Shown here piece after piece: positions 43,378 to 52,134 of a stretch of 58,041 bases of DNA (its first letter is position 1; each line of letters opens with the position of its first letter). The position numbers and the translations under genes are program-made. Origin of the DNA: Liberiplasma sp046541015 (GTDB lineage Bacteria; Bacillota_I; Bacilli_A; Izemoplasmatales; Izemoplasmataceae); the NCBI GenBank assembly GCA_046541015.1, contig JBKHEA010000007.1, forward strand, positions 1 to 58,041. The letters run 5' to 3'. The notes beneath the pieces are model-generated. The model saw nothing but the letters and a program-made list of their open reading frames with translations. It was not told where the DNA came from and did no database searches.

Positions 43378-45699
43378 ATGTTTACGCCGCATGTTATAAA
43401 GACCTTTAAAGCACAGTGGTTTAAGTTATTACTCATTAGTGTGATTATTATATTAAGTAGTTTTCTTTATATTTTAATGGGCACAAGTATGCACAGTTTA
43501 TATGAAGAGTCGACACCTTACTTAAAAGAAAACAATCAAGAAGATTTCGCAATTGAACTGATGCCGTTTATCACTCCAGATGAATATAGTCTTTATCAAG
43601 ATCAATGTGTTATTGATACAGGGTTACTACAAGATATCTATAAAGATGATTTTGATTGTTACGAAACGATTATGCAGGCAAGAGTTGATGCACTAAAAGA
43701 CCATTTAGGAAGCGTAGATCTTGCGGTACGTTACTATAAAGATGCAGCGATTACTACTGCAAATAGTAACCATCAAGTAAGATTTTTACGAAATTTAGAT
43801 TCCATTAACCAAACCTTAATCACAAAGGGCGCTATGCCAGAAGCTAGCGATGAGATTGTCCTTCTTGAAAATTACGCAAAAGCCAATGATTTAAGTATTG
43901 GCGATTCGGTTAACATTGATGAGGTGAACTATACCATCTCTGGCTTTGCGCTATTTCCAGATTATACACTTCCAGTGCTTAGTAGTCTATTTGTCTTTGA
44001 TAGTGAAAGTCAAACATTGGCTTTAGTTAACGATGAAACCTTTGATCTATTACCTTATGAAATCAATCAAGTAATTGGCGGGGTATATCAAGAAGAGTCA
44101 ATTAAATTAAGTACAATTTATGATACCTTTGATTACGTAAGTTACGTCGTTCATACAGAATCAAATCTAAGAAGTGGTGCTATATATACTGAATTAAGAG
44201 GTGGGCAGTTAACAAGTGTCTTTTTAAGTAGTATTATTGCAATCATTGGGATTTTTGTTATATTAATCCTTATCGCAAAGTCGATTGATAAAGAACGTTA
44301 TGCAATAGGGATTTTTAAAGCTTTAGGGGTTAAAAATCATGAAATTATTATGCCTTATTTAAAATTTATTGCCGTTTATATCACGATTAATTTGCTTATT
44401 GGCTTTACTTTAGGTATCTATTTTGCAGATGATTTCATGCGTATATTTTTATCGTTTTATCTTTTACCAAAACCAAATGTAATCATCAATACCTTAGACA
44501 TTATCTATGCAATTATTGTCCCTTTGATGATTATTATGTCACTTGCATACTGGCGTTTAAATAAACTCATAAAAAAAGATGCCATCACACTTTTAACCTT
44601 AGAGTTAAAACCAACAAAGCCTTCCAAATTTAAAATCGTTAAGAAATATTTTAATAAATTAGGTATATTACTAAGACTTCAGTTGTCGTTATTACTCAGA
44701 CAACCAACAAAAGTTTTAGCATTTAGCATCGGGTTATTTTTCGCGTTTTTCCTCATGTTTATGAGCTTAAGTATGCGCGAAGTGATTGACTTAACCAGTA
44801 CATCTTATTATAATCAAACAGACTACACACATATTGTAAGTTGTGACGATAGTGACGAATGTGATGAAACTGAAGGGGATCAAGCGATCATGATGCCTGC
44901 CTTAATTGATGAAGTTCAAGTGACCCTTTTAGGTTTAGATAATGATGCATCGTTACATCCTTTGTTCAATGAAAAAAATGAAAACATCACTGCACAATTA
45001 AGTGAAGGTTTGATTATCTCAAAAAGTTATCAAGATATGCACGGTGTTGACTTAGGTGATGAAGTTTCTATCATCATTATGCAAGAAACCATTACTTTAG
45101 AAGTTATAGCCATTTCAAATGTTATGATTGGCCCTTATGTCTTTATTGAACGTACGCTTCTTGCAGATCAAGTATTTAATGATACCGATTATTATAACCA
45201 AATCTATACCAATAATCCGCCAAATGATAATACTATTGAACAAACAAGTGTCAATAATATTTTAAGTCAACTAAAAAGGACCAATCAATTATTTAGTGTT
45301 ACTTTTAATCTTTTATTCATAAGCGCTTTATTCATTGCGTTTATTGTTATTTATCTTCTGACTACCTTATCGGTTGAAGATGAGTTTTATGCCATTAGTT
45401 TACTAAAAGTACTCGGGTATGACCATCAAGAAATTAGTAAGATTGTGCTTAATGGCTATATGAAGATAGCCTTTATCATGTTTATCATGACTATTCCATT
45501 TAGCTTAATTACATTTCAGCTATTAAAAACGTTAATGATAGATACATTTAACTACTATATTCCTTTACAAATCACACTCACTGATATTGTATTTAGTTTA
45601 GGATTAAGCACTATTATTTTTACCATTAGTACCAAAGCATCGAAGAAAAAAATCGCATCACGTTCGCTTCAAGAATCCCTAAAAATCTATCAAGTATAA
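43378..45699 (+). CDS. FtsX-like ABC permease
   Basis: 773 residues. A first helix (about 15-37), a large outer domain (about 40-275), three helices (about 278-395), another helix (about 440-465) with a second outer domain (about 470-640) and three final helices: the eight-helix layout of duplicated FtsX/MacB permeases. The motif RYAIGIFKALGVKNHEI and its second copy FYAISLLKVLGYDHQEI mark the two halves. The outer domains hold a few cysteines (DQCVID, FDCYE, SCDDSDECDE). Works with the preceding ATPase. Substrate unknown; exporters of lipoproteins, peptides or antimicrobials have this form. Confidence 0.88.
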   Translation: MFTPHVIKTFKAQWFKLLLISVIIILSSFLYILMGTSMHSLYEESTPYLKENNQEDFAIELMPFITPDEYSLYQDQCVIDTGLLQDIYKDDFDCYETIMQARVDALKDHLGSVDLAVRYYKDAAITTANSNHQVRFLRNLDSINQTLITKGAMPEASDEIVLLENYAKANDLSIGDSVNIDEVNYTISGFALFPDYTLPVLSSLFVFDSESQTLALVNDETFDLLPYEINQVIGGVYQEESIKLSTIYDTFDYVSYVVHTESNLRSGAIYTELRGGQLTSVFLSSIIAIIGIFVILILIAKSIDKERYAIGIFKALGVKNHEIIMPYLKFIAVYITINLLIGFTLGIYFADDFMRIFLSFYLLPKPNVIINTLDIIYAIIVPLMIIMSLAYWRLNKLIKKDAITLLTLELKPTKPSKFKIVKKYFNKLGILLRLQLSLLLRQPTKVLAFSIGLFFAFFLMFMSLSMREVIDLTSTSYYNQTDYTHIVSCDDSDECDETEGDQAIMMPALIDEVQVTLLGLDNDASLHPLFNEKNENITAQLSEGLIISKSYQDMHGVDLGDEVSIIIMQETITLEVIAISNVMIGPYVFIERTLLADQVFNDTDYYNQIYTNNPPNDNTIEQTSVNNILSQLKRTNQLFSVTFNLLFISALFIAFIVIYLLTTLSVEDEFYAISLLKVLGYDHQEISKIVLNGYMKIAFIMFIMTIPFSLITFQLLKTLMIDTFNYYIPLQITLTDIVFSLGLSTIIFTISTKASKKKIASRSLQESLKIYQV

Positions 45700-45710
45700 A
45701 GAGGTGGCTT

Positions 45711-46580
45711 ATGCCCAAAGGAATTATTATTAAATTAATCGGAGGTCAATATACCGTCTTAGATGATGCCACAAAAGAACGATTTATTTTAAAACCTCGT
45801 GGCGTTTTTAGACATTTAGAAATCAGCCCAAAAGTTGGAGATAAGGTCGTTTACAATACTGATCAAATCATCAAAGTAATGGATCGTGACAATGATTTAG
45901 TAAGACCTCCAATCGCAAACATTGACCAAGCGATTATCTTAAATGCCGCAACGAGTCCAGCCTTTAGTTTTAACTTGCTAGATCGTTTCTTAGTGCTAAT
46001 TGAAAAAGAAGATGTGCATCCAATCATTGTGGTTTCAAAAATGGATTTAATAAGTCAAGAAGAAGCCATCACATTAAAAGAAAAACTTGCTTACTATGAA
46101 ACGATGTATCCCGTTTACTATGTTAGTGTTAAAGACCAAACTTCAGTTGAACCTTTAAAAACACTCTTTAAAGATAAAGTCAGTGTCTTTGCTGGTCAGA
46201 CTGGAAGTGGTAAAAGTAGTTTGTTAAATGCTTTAGATATAAAATTAAACATTGAAACAGGAGAAATCTCAAAAGCTTTAGGAAGAGGTCGTCATACCAC
46301 AAGACATTCAGAACTAATTGAACTATATGATGGCTTAGTCGCAGATACACCAGGGTTTTCTAAACTAGATTTTTATGATATAAAAAAAGAAGACTTAACT
46401 GTCTTATACCCAGATTTTTTTAAACTTAGTGAAGACTGTAAATTTAGAGGATGTCTTCATATTAACGAACCTGGTTGTGCGGTTAAAAAAGCACTGAATC
46501 AAGGTGCATTATTAAAAGAACGTTATGACAATTATCTACTGATTTATCAAGAAATAGCCAATCAAAAAAAGAAATACTAA
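45711..46580 (+). CDS. rsgA: Ribosome small subunit assembly GTPase RsgA
   Basis: 289 residues. OB fold (about 1-65), then a circularly permuted GTPase with G4 SKMD (109-112) before G1 GQTGSGKSS (162-170) and G3 DTPGF (212-216), and a zinc site Cys243, Cys248, His250 and Cys256. Checks late 30S maturation. It starts the conserved rsgA-rpe-thiN cluster. Confidence 0.96.
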   Translation: MPKGIIIKLIGGQYTVLDDATKERFILKPRGVFRHLEISPKVGDKVVYNTDQIIKVMDRDNDLVRPPIANIDQAIILNAATSPAFSFNLLDRFLVLIEKEDVHPIIVVSKMDLISQEEAITLKEKLAYYETMYPVYYVSVKDQTSVEPLKTLFKDKVSVFAGQTGSGKSSLLNALDIKLNIETGEISKALGRGRHTTRHSELIELYDGLVADTPGFSKLDFYDIKKEDLTVLYPDFFKLSEDCKFRGCLHINEPGCAVKKALNQGALLKERYDNYLLIYQEIANQKKKY

Positions 46581-46592
46581 GGATGTGACACG

Positions 46593-47228
46593 ATGCAAAT
46601 AGCCCCATCAATTTTATCAGCTGATTTTTCTGAATTAAAAAAAGAACTAGATTCTATTCATACGGCAGATTGGATCCATATTGATGTTATGGATGGCCAT
46701 TTTGTAAAAAATATCACGATTGGACCACTCGTGATAAAAAGTATCCGAAAACATTCGAAAAAGGTTTTCGATACCCATTTAATGATTGAAGATGCGAATC
46801 AATATGCAGAAGCTTTCATTAAAGCGGGAAGTGATCAACTAACCTTTCACATTGAAGCATGTGATAATCCTTTAGCACTAATTAAAAAAATCAAAGCTTT
46901 AGGCGCTAAGGCTGGCCTTTCCATTAAACCAAATACACCGGTTGAAACATTAAATCCTTATCTTAATCACATTGATTTAATCTTGATTATGAGTGTTGAA
47001 CCAGGCTTTGGAGGCCAAACCTTTATGGAAGAAAGTTTAGAAAAAATTGCTTATTTAGCAACTTATAAAAAAAATCATAACCTAACATTCGATATTGTCG
47101 TTGACGGGGGTATCAATGAAGAAACAGGCACACGTTGTGCTAAGGCTGGTGCGACTTGTTTAGTTGCAGGGTCATTTATATTCAATCAAAAAGACCGTTT
47201 AAAAGCCATTGAAAGTTTACGAAAATGA
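46593..47228 (+). CDS. rpe: Ribulose-phosphate 3-epimerase
   Basis: 211 residues. TIM barrel with MQIAPSILSADFSELKKEL, HIDVMDGHFV, HLMIE and VDGGI motifs carrying the metal-binding His/Asp residues. Interconverts ribulose 5-phosphate and xylulose 5-phosphate in the pentose phosphate pathway. Overlaps thiN by 4 nt. Confidence 0.96.
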   Translation: MQIAPSILSADFSELKKELDSIHTADWIHIDVMDGHFVKNITIGPLVIKSIRKHSKKVFDTHLMIEDANQYAEAFIKAGSDQLTFHIEACDNPLALIKKIKALGAKAGLSIKPNTPVETLNPYLNHIDLILIMSVEPGFGGQTFMEESLEKIAYLATYKKNHNLTFDIVVDGGINEETGTRCAKAGATCLVAGSFIFNQKDRLKAIESLRK

Positions 47229-47836
47229 TTGGTAAAATATTCACAAACCCTGTTAATTATTCGATTGATACGCTATATACTAAAGATGAATCCGAACTTT
47301 TAATCGGCGTTGAACAAGGCGCATATTATGCCATCAAAAATGGTTTAGCGCTTGATCTTGCGATTGGGGATTTTGATTCTATTTCAAAAGATGAACTTAC
47401 TACTATTGAGCAACATGCAAAATCGCTCAAAAAGTATCCAGAAAGAAAAAATGAAACAGATACCTTTTTAGCAATCATAGAAGCTCAAAATTTAGGGGCT
47501 AATCCGATTATTGTCTATGGCGGTATTGGCTCAAGAATTGACCATACTTATGCAAATATATTACTTGCGAAAAATCAAGCAATCACATTCATCAATAACC
47601 AACACAAACTCTATACATTAAAAAAGGGTACGCATACGATTAATGCTACCCATAAATATATTTCATTTTTCGCTTTAGAAACGGTCAAAGCACTATCTTT
47701 AAAGGGATTTGATTATCCACTTGACGCTTATACTTTAAGTGTTGATGATCCTTTAACTATCTCTAATAAAGGCTCTGGCACTGTTTCTTTTAAAAGTGGT
47801 ACGCTCTTAGTCATCGAAGCCGATGATCATAAATAA
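47225..47836 (+). CDS. thiN: Thiamine pyrophosphokinase
   Basis: 203 residues. GDFDSI (about 49-54), PERKNETDTFLA and YGGIGSRIDHTYANI are the catalytic and thiamine-binding signatures. Converts thiamine to thiamine diphosphate. Ends the long gene run at a clear terminator. In Bacillus rpmB follows in the same region; here rpmB is next but on the other strand. Confidence 0.94.
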   Translation: MIGKIFTNPVNYSIDTLYTKDESELLIGVEQGAYYAIKNGLALDLAIGDFDSISKDELTTIEQHAKSLKKYPERKNETDTFLAIIEAQNLGANPIIVYGGIGSRIDHTYANILLAKNQAITFINNQHKLYTLKKGTHTINATHKYISFFALETVKALSLKGFDYPLDAYTLSVDDPLTISNKGSGTVSFKSGTLLVIEADDHK

Positions 47837-47839
47837 AAA

Positions 47840-47863
47840 AAACACTACCTGCGTAGTGTTTTT
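47840..47863 (+). terminator. Terminator of the rlmN-thiN run
   Basis: Stem aaacactac (47840-47848) with gtagtgttt (47853-47861), loop ctgc, T-rich end. Confidence 0.88.
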
Positions 47864-47893
47864 CAAAAAAGAGAGGGGATTTTGCGTTTATCC

Positions 47894-47919
47894 ATAAAAA
47901 AAGCCGATACTATCGGCTT
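47894..47919 (-). terminator. Terminator of rpmB
   Basis: On the minus strand a stem aagccga/tcggctt (plus-strand 47901-47919) is followed by seven T (A run 47895-47901). Confidence 0.85.
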
Positions 47920-47933
47920 GACAGTATACTTCT

Positions 47934-48122
47934 TTAAGCTCTAGTAAGGGAATTCTTTTTAAGAGCGCGTGCTGAAACATAAACGGTTTTAGTTTCACCA
48001 TTTTCAACGATTTTTACTTTTTGTAAGTTAGCTTTCCATTTTCTTTTTGTTGCATGCAATGAGTGTGAACGATTGTTTCCTGATAAAACTTTTTTACCTG
48101 TAACGTAACATTCTTTTGCCAT
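47934..48122 (-). CDS. rpmB: Ribosomal protein L28
   Basis: 62 residues, the usual size. MAKECYVTGKKVLSGNNRSHS and RKWKANLQKVKIV are typical of L28. The Cys pairs of zinc-binding paralogues are absent; only Cys5 is present. ATG follows cggaggct. It is inverted relative to its usual neighbours thiN and fakA. Confidence 0.96.
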   Translation of the reverse strand: MAKECYVTGKKVLSGNNRSHSLHATKRKWKANLQKVKIVENGETKTVYVSARALKKNSLTRA

Positions 48123-48163
48123 GATAAGCCTCCGTTCATGATTTTTTCATGTAAACCTATACT

Positions 48164-48191
48164 ATTGTATCACAAAGATAAATTAATGCAA
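48164..48191 (-). promoter_or_regulatory. Promoter of rpmB
   Basis: On the minus strand TTGCAT (48191-48186), a 16-nt spacer and TACAAT (48169-48164), about 40 nt before the ATG. A short catga/tcatg hairpin may form in the leader. Confidence 0.6.
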
Positions 48192-48284
48192 GGCTTTTTA
48201 ATAAAAATTTAACAACTTGCAAGTAACCTTATATTTGTTGCATTTTACATAGCACTATGATAGAATAATTTAAGTCCATTTGTA

Positions 48285-48290
48285 TATAAT
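48285..48290 (+). promoter_or_regulatory. -10 element of fakA
   Basis: TATAAT about 75 nt before the fakA ATG, without a clear -35. This divergent gap (48123-48364) contains no recognisable gene; the Asp23-family gene that usually precedes fakA is missing. Confidence 0.4.
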
Positions 48291-48364
48291 CATAATGGAT
48301 AATTAAAAGGAAATCAACCTAAAACTAAAAACGATATAGACAAGATAATATGGAGGAGTTATGT

Positions 48365-50053
48365 ATGAATCCTAAAGAACTCGATGGTAATTTATTAAAG
48401 CTTATCATCACGAATGGATCAATCAACTTAAAAAACAACAGCCAAGTGATTAACGATTTAAACGTCTTCCCAGTACCTGATGGTGATACCGGTAGTAACA
48501 TGCAATCAACTATGATGAGCGGTGTTAGTGCCATTAGTACATTAAACGATGAATCTGTTGAAAAAATTGGTAAAGCTTTATCCCGTGGATTACTCATGGG
48601 CGCAAGAGGAAATTCTGGTGTCATCTTAAGTCAATTATTCAGTGGCTTCGCAAAAGCCTTTAAAGATATAGTTAAAGCAAACGCAAAACAATTTGTAGAA
48701 GGACTAAAACTCGGGGTTGATCAAGCATACAGCGCCGTTATTAATCCTGTTGAAGGAACAATTTTGACCGTGGCGCGTGAAGCGGTCGAAAACACTGAAA
48801 GCATTGTAAAAGAAGACTCAGACATTAAAGAAATCTTAGAACATTATCTAAAAGAAGCGGAAGCTTCATTACAACGTACCCCAGATTTATTACCGGTTTT
48901 AAAAGAAAGCGGTGTTGTTGATAGTGGTGGGGCAGGACTTATTGTTATTATAGAAGGCATGCTTGCTGCTTTAAATGGTGAAATTTATGAAGAAACCCGC
49001 CAGAAAAAACAGAAAGCTCGTGCTTTTGAAAGCGAAGAAGTTGAATTTGGTTATTGTACTGAATTTATCATCCAATTAAATGAAGATAAAAAATTTAATA
49101 AAGATAAACTCATCAAACAACTCAGTAAATTAGGCGATTCTATCGTCGTTGTTGCAGATGATGAAATCTGTAAAGTCCATATCCATACATTAAAACCTGG
49201 TGATGCTTTAAACTTAGGTCAAGTATATGGTGAATTTGCAAACTTAAAAATTGAAAATATGACCTTACAGCACACAGAAACCTTACTGCATTCTGCAGAC
49301 TCACACGGTCAGCATATTGATTGTGGCCATGATCATGGGGAAACTCAAACTAAATCAACAAGAAATAACGATAACTTTAGAGTTGAAACACGTAAAAAAT
49401 ATGGCCTCATTACTGTTGTGAATGGTGATGGGTTAAAAACAATGTTTAAAGAATTAGGCGTTCATGAAATTATTGATGGTGGGCAAACCATGAATCCATC
49501 AACGCAAGATTTTATCGACGCTATTGATAAAGTAAATGCAGATAATATCATTATCATCCCTAATAACAAAAACGTCATGTTAAGCGCAGAACATGCGGCT
49601 AAAAACGTTGATGATAAAAATGTCATTGTCCTTCCTGCAAAAACGATTGCACAAGGTTATGCATCTTTAACGATGTTTGATGCGAATCAAGATTTAGAAA
49701 CGATTATTGATGAAATGACAGAGCTCATTAATCATGTTAAGTCTGGTGAAGTAACTTACGCTGTTCGTGATACAGAAATTAATGGGTTAAAAATTAAAAA
49801 AGATGATTTTATCGGCATCGAAGAAGGTAAGATTGTTGTTTCAAAAGAAGACCGTTTAGATACTGCAAAAGAACTTGTTGCAAAATTAGTAGACGAAGAC
49901 AGTGAAATTATTACTGTTATGTTTGGAAAAAATGTTGAAGAAGATGAAGTTAGCTCTTTAAGAGATTATATTGAATCAACATTTGATCATGTTGAAATTG
50001 AAACTGTAGATGGAAAACAAGAAATTTATTGTTATTTGATTGCTGTAGAATAA
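48365..50053 (+). CDS. fakA: Fatty acid kinase subunit A (DAK2 domain)
   Basis: 562 residues from ATG 48365; the upstream in-frame ATG at 48350 overlaps the aggagg binding site itself. N-terminal DhaL-like kinase domain with NVFPVPDGDTGSNM (Asp39, Asp41) and GARGNSGVILSQ binds ATP and Mg. A middle domain follows, then a C-terminal DegV-like region. FakA with FakB phosphorylates exogenous fatty acids to acyl-phosphate for PlsX/PlsY use; plsX lies two genes on. An unusual linker at 303-324 is rich in His (His303, 309, 314, 317, 322 and 324, plus Cys320). Confidence 0.92.
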   Translation: MNPKELDGNLLKLIITNGSINLKNNSQVINDLNVFPVPDGDTGSNMQSTMMSGVSAISTLNDESVEKIGKALSRGLLMGARGNSGVILSQLFSGFAKAFKDIVKANAKQFVEGLKLGVDQAYSAVINPVEGTILTVAREAVENTESIVKEDSDIKEILEHYLKEAEASLQRTPDLLPVLKESGVVDSGGAGLIVIIEGMLAALNGEIYEETRQKKQKARAFESEEVEFGYCTEFIIQLNEDKKFNKDKLIKQLSKLGDSIVVVADDEICKVHIHTLKPGDALNLGQVYGEFANLKIENMTLQHTETLLHSADSHGQHIDCGHDHGETQTKSTRNNDNFRVETRKKYGLITVVNGDGLKTMFKELGVHEIIDGGQTMNPSTQDFIDAIDKVNADNIIIIPNNKNVMLSAEHAAKNVDDKNVIVLPAKTIAQGYASLTMFDANQDLETIIDEMTELINHVKSGEVTYAVRDTEINGLKIKKDDFIGIEEGKIVVSKEDRLDTAKELVAKLVDEDSEIITVMFGKNVEEDEVSSLRDYIESTFDHVEIETVDGKQEIYCYLIAVE

Positions 50054-50075
50054 GCCACTTTAAGTGGCTTTTTTT
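50052..50075 (+). terminator. Terminator of fakA
   Basis: Stem agccact with agtggct around a 3-nt loop, then seven T. Confidence 0.88.
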
Positions 50076-50087
50076 ATGAGATAAGGC

Positions 50088-50093
50088 TATAAT
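50088..50093 (+). promoter_or_regulatory. -10 element of recG
   Basis: TATAAT ends only 15 nt before the recG ATG, so the leader would be about 9-10 nt and barely include the gtggtgat binding site. Confidence 0.45.
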
Positions 50094-50108
50094 ATTAGTG
50101 GTGATACT

Positions 50109-52091
50109 ATGAGTTTAAAGACACTTAGTGGCGTTGGTCCTAAGACACTTGAAAAGTTAGAAGCATTAAATCTATTTAGTTGTGAAGATATTGTTCACAC
50201 CTATCCTGTGCGTTATGACGCACGCTTTTTATCGCGATTAAGCGATATGGTTGATAGTTATCACTATATAAAAGTTAAAGTACTTGAAAATGCGAAAATT
50301 TTCGCACCATCAAGTAAATTACTTATCATTACTTTTAAGGCTTTAGTTGATGGCCAAACGTTTACAGTTAAAGTATTTAACCAGCGGTTTTTACTGAAAA
50401 TGATTAAACAGCACACCACACTTATTATCTTTGCAAAAAAACAAGGAAATGAACTCTTAGCGCAAAAAGTTATCCTTGAAAAAAGTTTTAAGGAAGCAAT
50501 TCATCCAATTTATAACCTAAGTGATATAAATGATAATGCTTTTTTAAAGATTGTTGATCAATGCTTAGGTTTATATAAAGAAAAAAATGATATTATCCCA
50601 TTATCCCTTAGAGAAAAATATAAACTCATGTCAAAAGAAACGTTGATTGCTAAAGTGCATACCCCGAAAACCTTAGAAGAAGTGATTCAAATTAATCGAA
50701 GATTAAAGTATGAAGAACTCTTTGTTTATGAACTGAAAATCCAAACAAAAAAATACTTAACTGATGCATATAATGGGCTAAAGAAAAATGTTGATGATTC
50801 CTTCATTAATCATTTCATTTCGCATTTACCTTTTAAACTTCATGATTCGCAAAATCAAGCGATTCAAGAGATTTTAAACGACATTAAAAGCACAAAAGCC
50901 ATGCACCGGCTACTGCAGGGGGATACAGGCAGTGGAAAAACCATTGTTGCACTAATTAGTATGCTAGCTATTTTTACAGCAAATTTTCAAAGTGCATTCA
51001 TGGCTCCTACTGAATTACTCGCGCTTCAACATTATCAAACGATAAAAACACACTTAAAAGATTTTCCTATAAAGATTGCCTATTTATCAGGCTCTACTAA
51101 AAAAGATGACCGCAAGCAAATTATAGAACAACTCAAAAATAATGAGATCGATATTTTAATTGGGACTCATGCCTTGTTTAGTCAAGATGTCAGATACCAT
51201 AAACTAGGGCTTGTTATAACCGATGAACAACATCGTTTTGGGGTTAATCAACGTAAGGCTTTAGCGTTTAAAGCACGTTATCCTGATATTTTACACCTAA
51301 GTGCAACCCCAATCCCTAGAACACTTGCTCATACACTTTTTGGTGATATGGATGTTTCAACCCTTGAATCCAGAAAAAGTGCTGCTGAACGTATTGAAAC
51401 TAAACTAGTATCTTATGCCGATAAAGCGCTCATTAAAACAGCCATTTATGATACCTTAAAAAAAGGGGAACAACTTTACATTGTAGCACCTAATATTGAT
51501 GATTTAGAAGCTGGAATTAAAGGCGTGGAAACGGTTTATCAAACGATTAAAGCACGTTATAAAGATGCTCGGGTTGGTTTATTACATTCTAAGCTAAGTC
51601 CTATAGAAAAAAGCAATACTTTAAAAGCTTTTAAAGATAAAGAAATATCTATTTTAGTCTCTACAACGGTCATTGAAGTTGGAATCCACATACCAAACGC
51701 AACATTAATGATCATTTATCATGCAGAGCGTTTTGGCTATGCACAGCTTCATCAGTTAAGAGGTCGTGTTGGCCGTGAAGGCAAGGGTTACTGTTTACTT
51801 ATTCATGATAATCAACCTTCTAGTATTGAAAGACTTAAAGTACTAGAAACTGTTTATGATGGTTTTGAGCTTAGTGAAATTGATTTACAACAGCGCGGAT
51901 TTGGCGATTTGATTGGAATCATGCAAAGTGGCTATTTAAGATTTAAGCATGCGGATTCTAAAGAAGACTTAAAGATTTTAATGCTTGCTAAAGATGATGC
52001 TACTGAAATTGTCTTTGATTATATGAAAGATGCTGCTTTTAAAGAAACAATCAGTATGGCTAAAAGGTTAATTAATAAAGAAGAACGATAA
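50109..52091 (+). CDS. recG: ATP-dependent DNA helicase RecG
   Basis: 660 residues. Wedge OB domain at the N-terminus (SGVGPKTLEKL near 5-15), then Walker A GDTGSGKT, DEQHRFG, SATPIPRTL and QLRGRVGR of a superfamily 2 helicase. Reverses stalled replication forks and processes Holliday junctions. Preceded by its own -10 box; plsX follows with another. Confidence 0.96.
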   Translation: MSLKTLSGVGPKTLEKLEALNLFSCEDIVHTYPVRYDARFLSRLSDMVDSYHYIKVKVLENAKIFAPSSKLLIITFKALVDGQTFTVKVFNQRFLLKMIKQHTTLIIFAKKQGNELLAQKVILEKSFKEAIHPIYNLSDINDNAFLKIVDQCLGLYKEKNDIIPLSLREKYKLMSKETLIAKVHTPKTLEEVIQINRRLKYEELFVYELKIQTKKYLTDAYNGLKKNVDDSFINHFISHLPFKLHDSQNQAIQEILNDIKSTKAMHRLLQGDTGSGKTIVALISMLAIFTANFQSAFMAPTELLALQHYQTIKTHLKDFPIKIAYLSGSTKKDDRKQIIEQLKNNEIDILIGTHALFSQDVRYHKLGLVITDEQHRFGVNQRKALAFKARYPDILHLSATPIPRTLAHTLFGDMDVSTLESRKSAAERIETKLVSYADKALIKTAIYDTLKKGEQLYIVAPNIDDLEAGIKGVETVYQTIKARYKDARVGLLHSKLSPIEKSNTLKAFKDKEISILVSTTVIEVGIHIPNATLMIIYHAERFGYAQLHQLRGRVGREGKGYCLLIHDNQPSSIERLKVLETVYDGFELSEIDLQQRGFGDLIGIMQSGYLRFKHADSKEDLKILMLAKDDATEIVFDYMKDAAFKETISMAKRLINKEER

Positions 52092-52098
52092 AATATAT

Positions 52099-52107
52099 GG
52101 TATAATA
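52099..52107 (+). promoter_or_regulatory. Extended -10 promoter of plsX
   Basis: TGGTATAAT ends 27 nt before the plsX ATG. Confidence 0.55.
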
Positions 52108-52134
52108 ATAAAACGAAAGAATGAAGGTGATACT

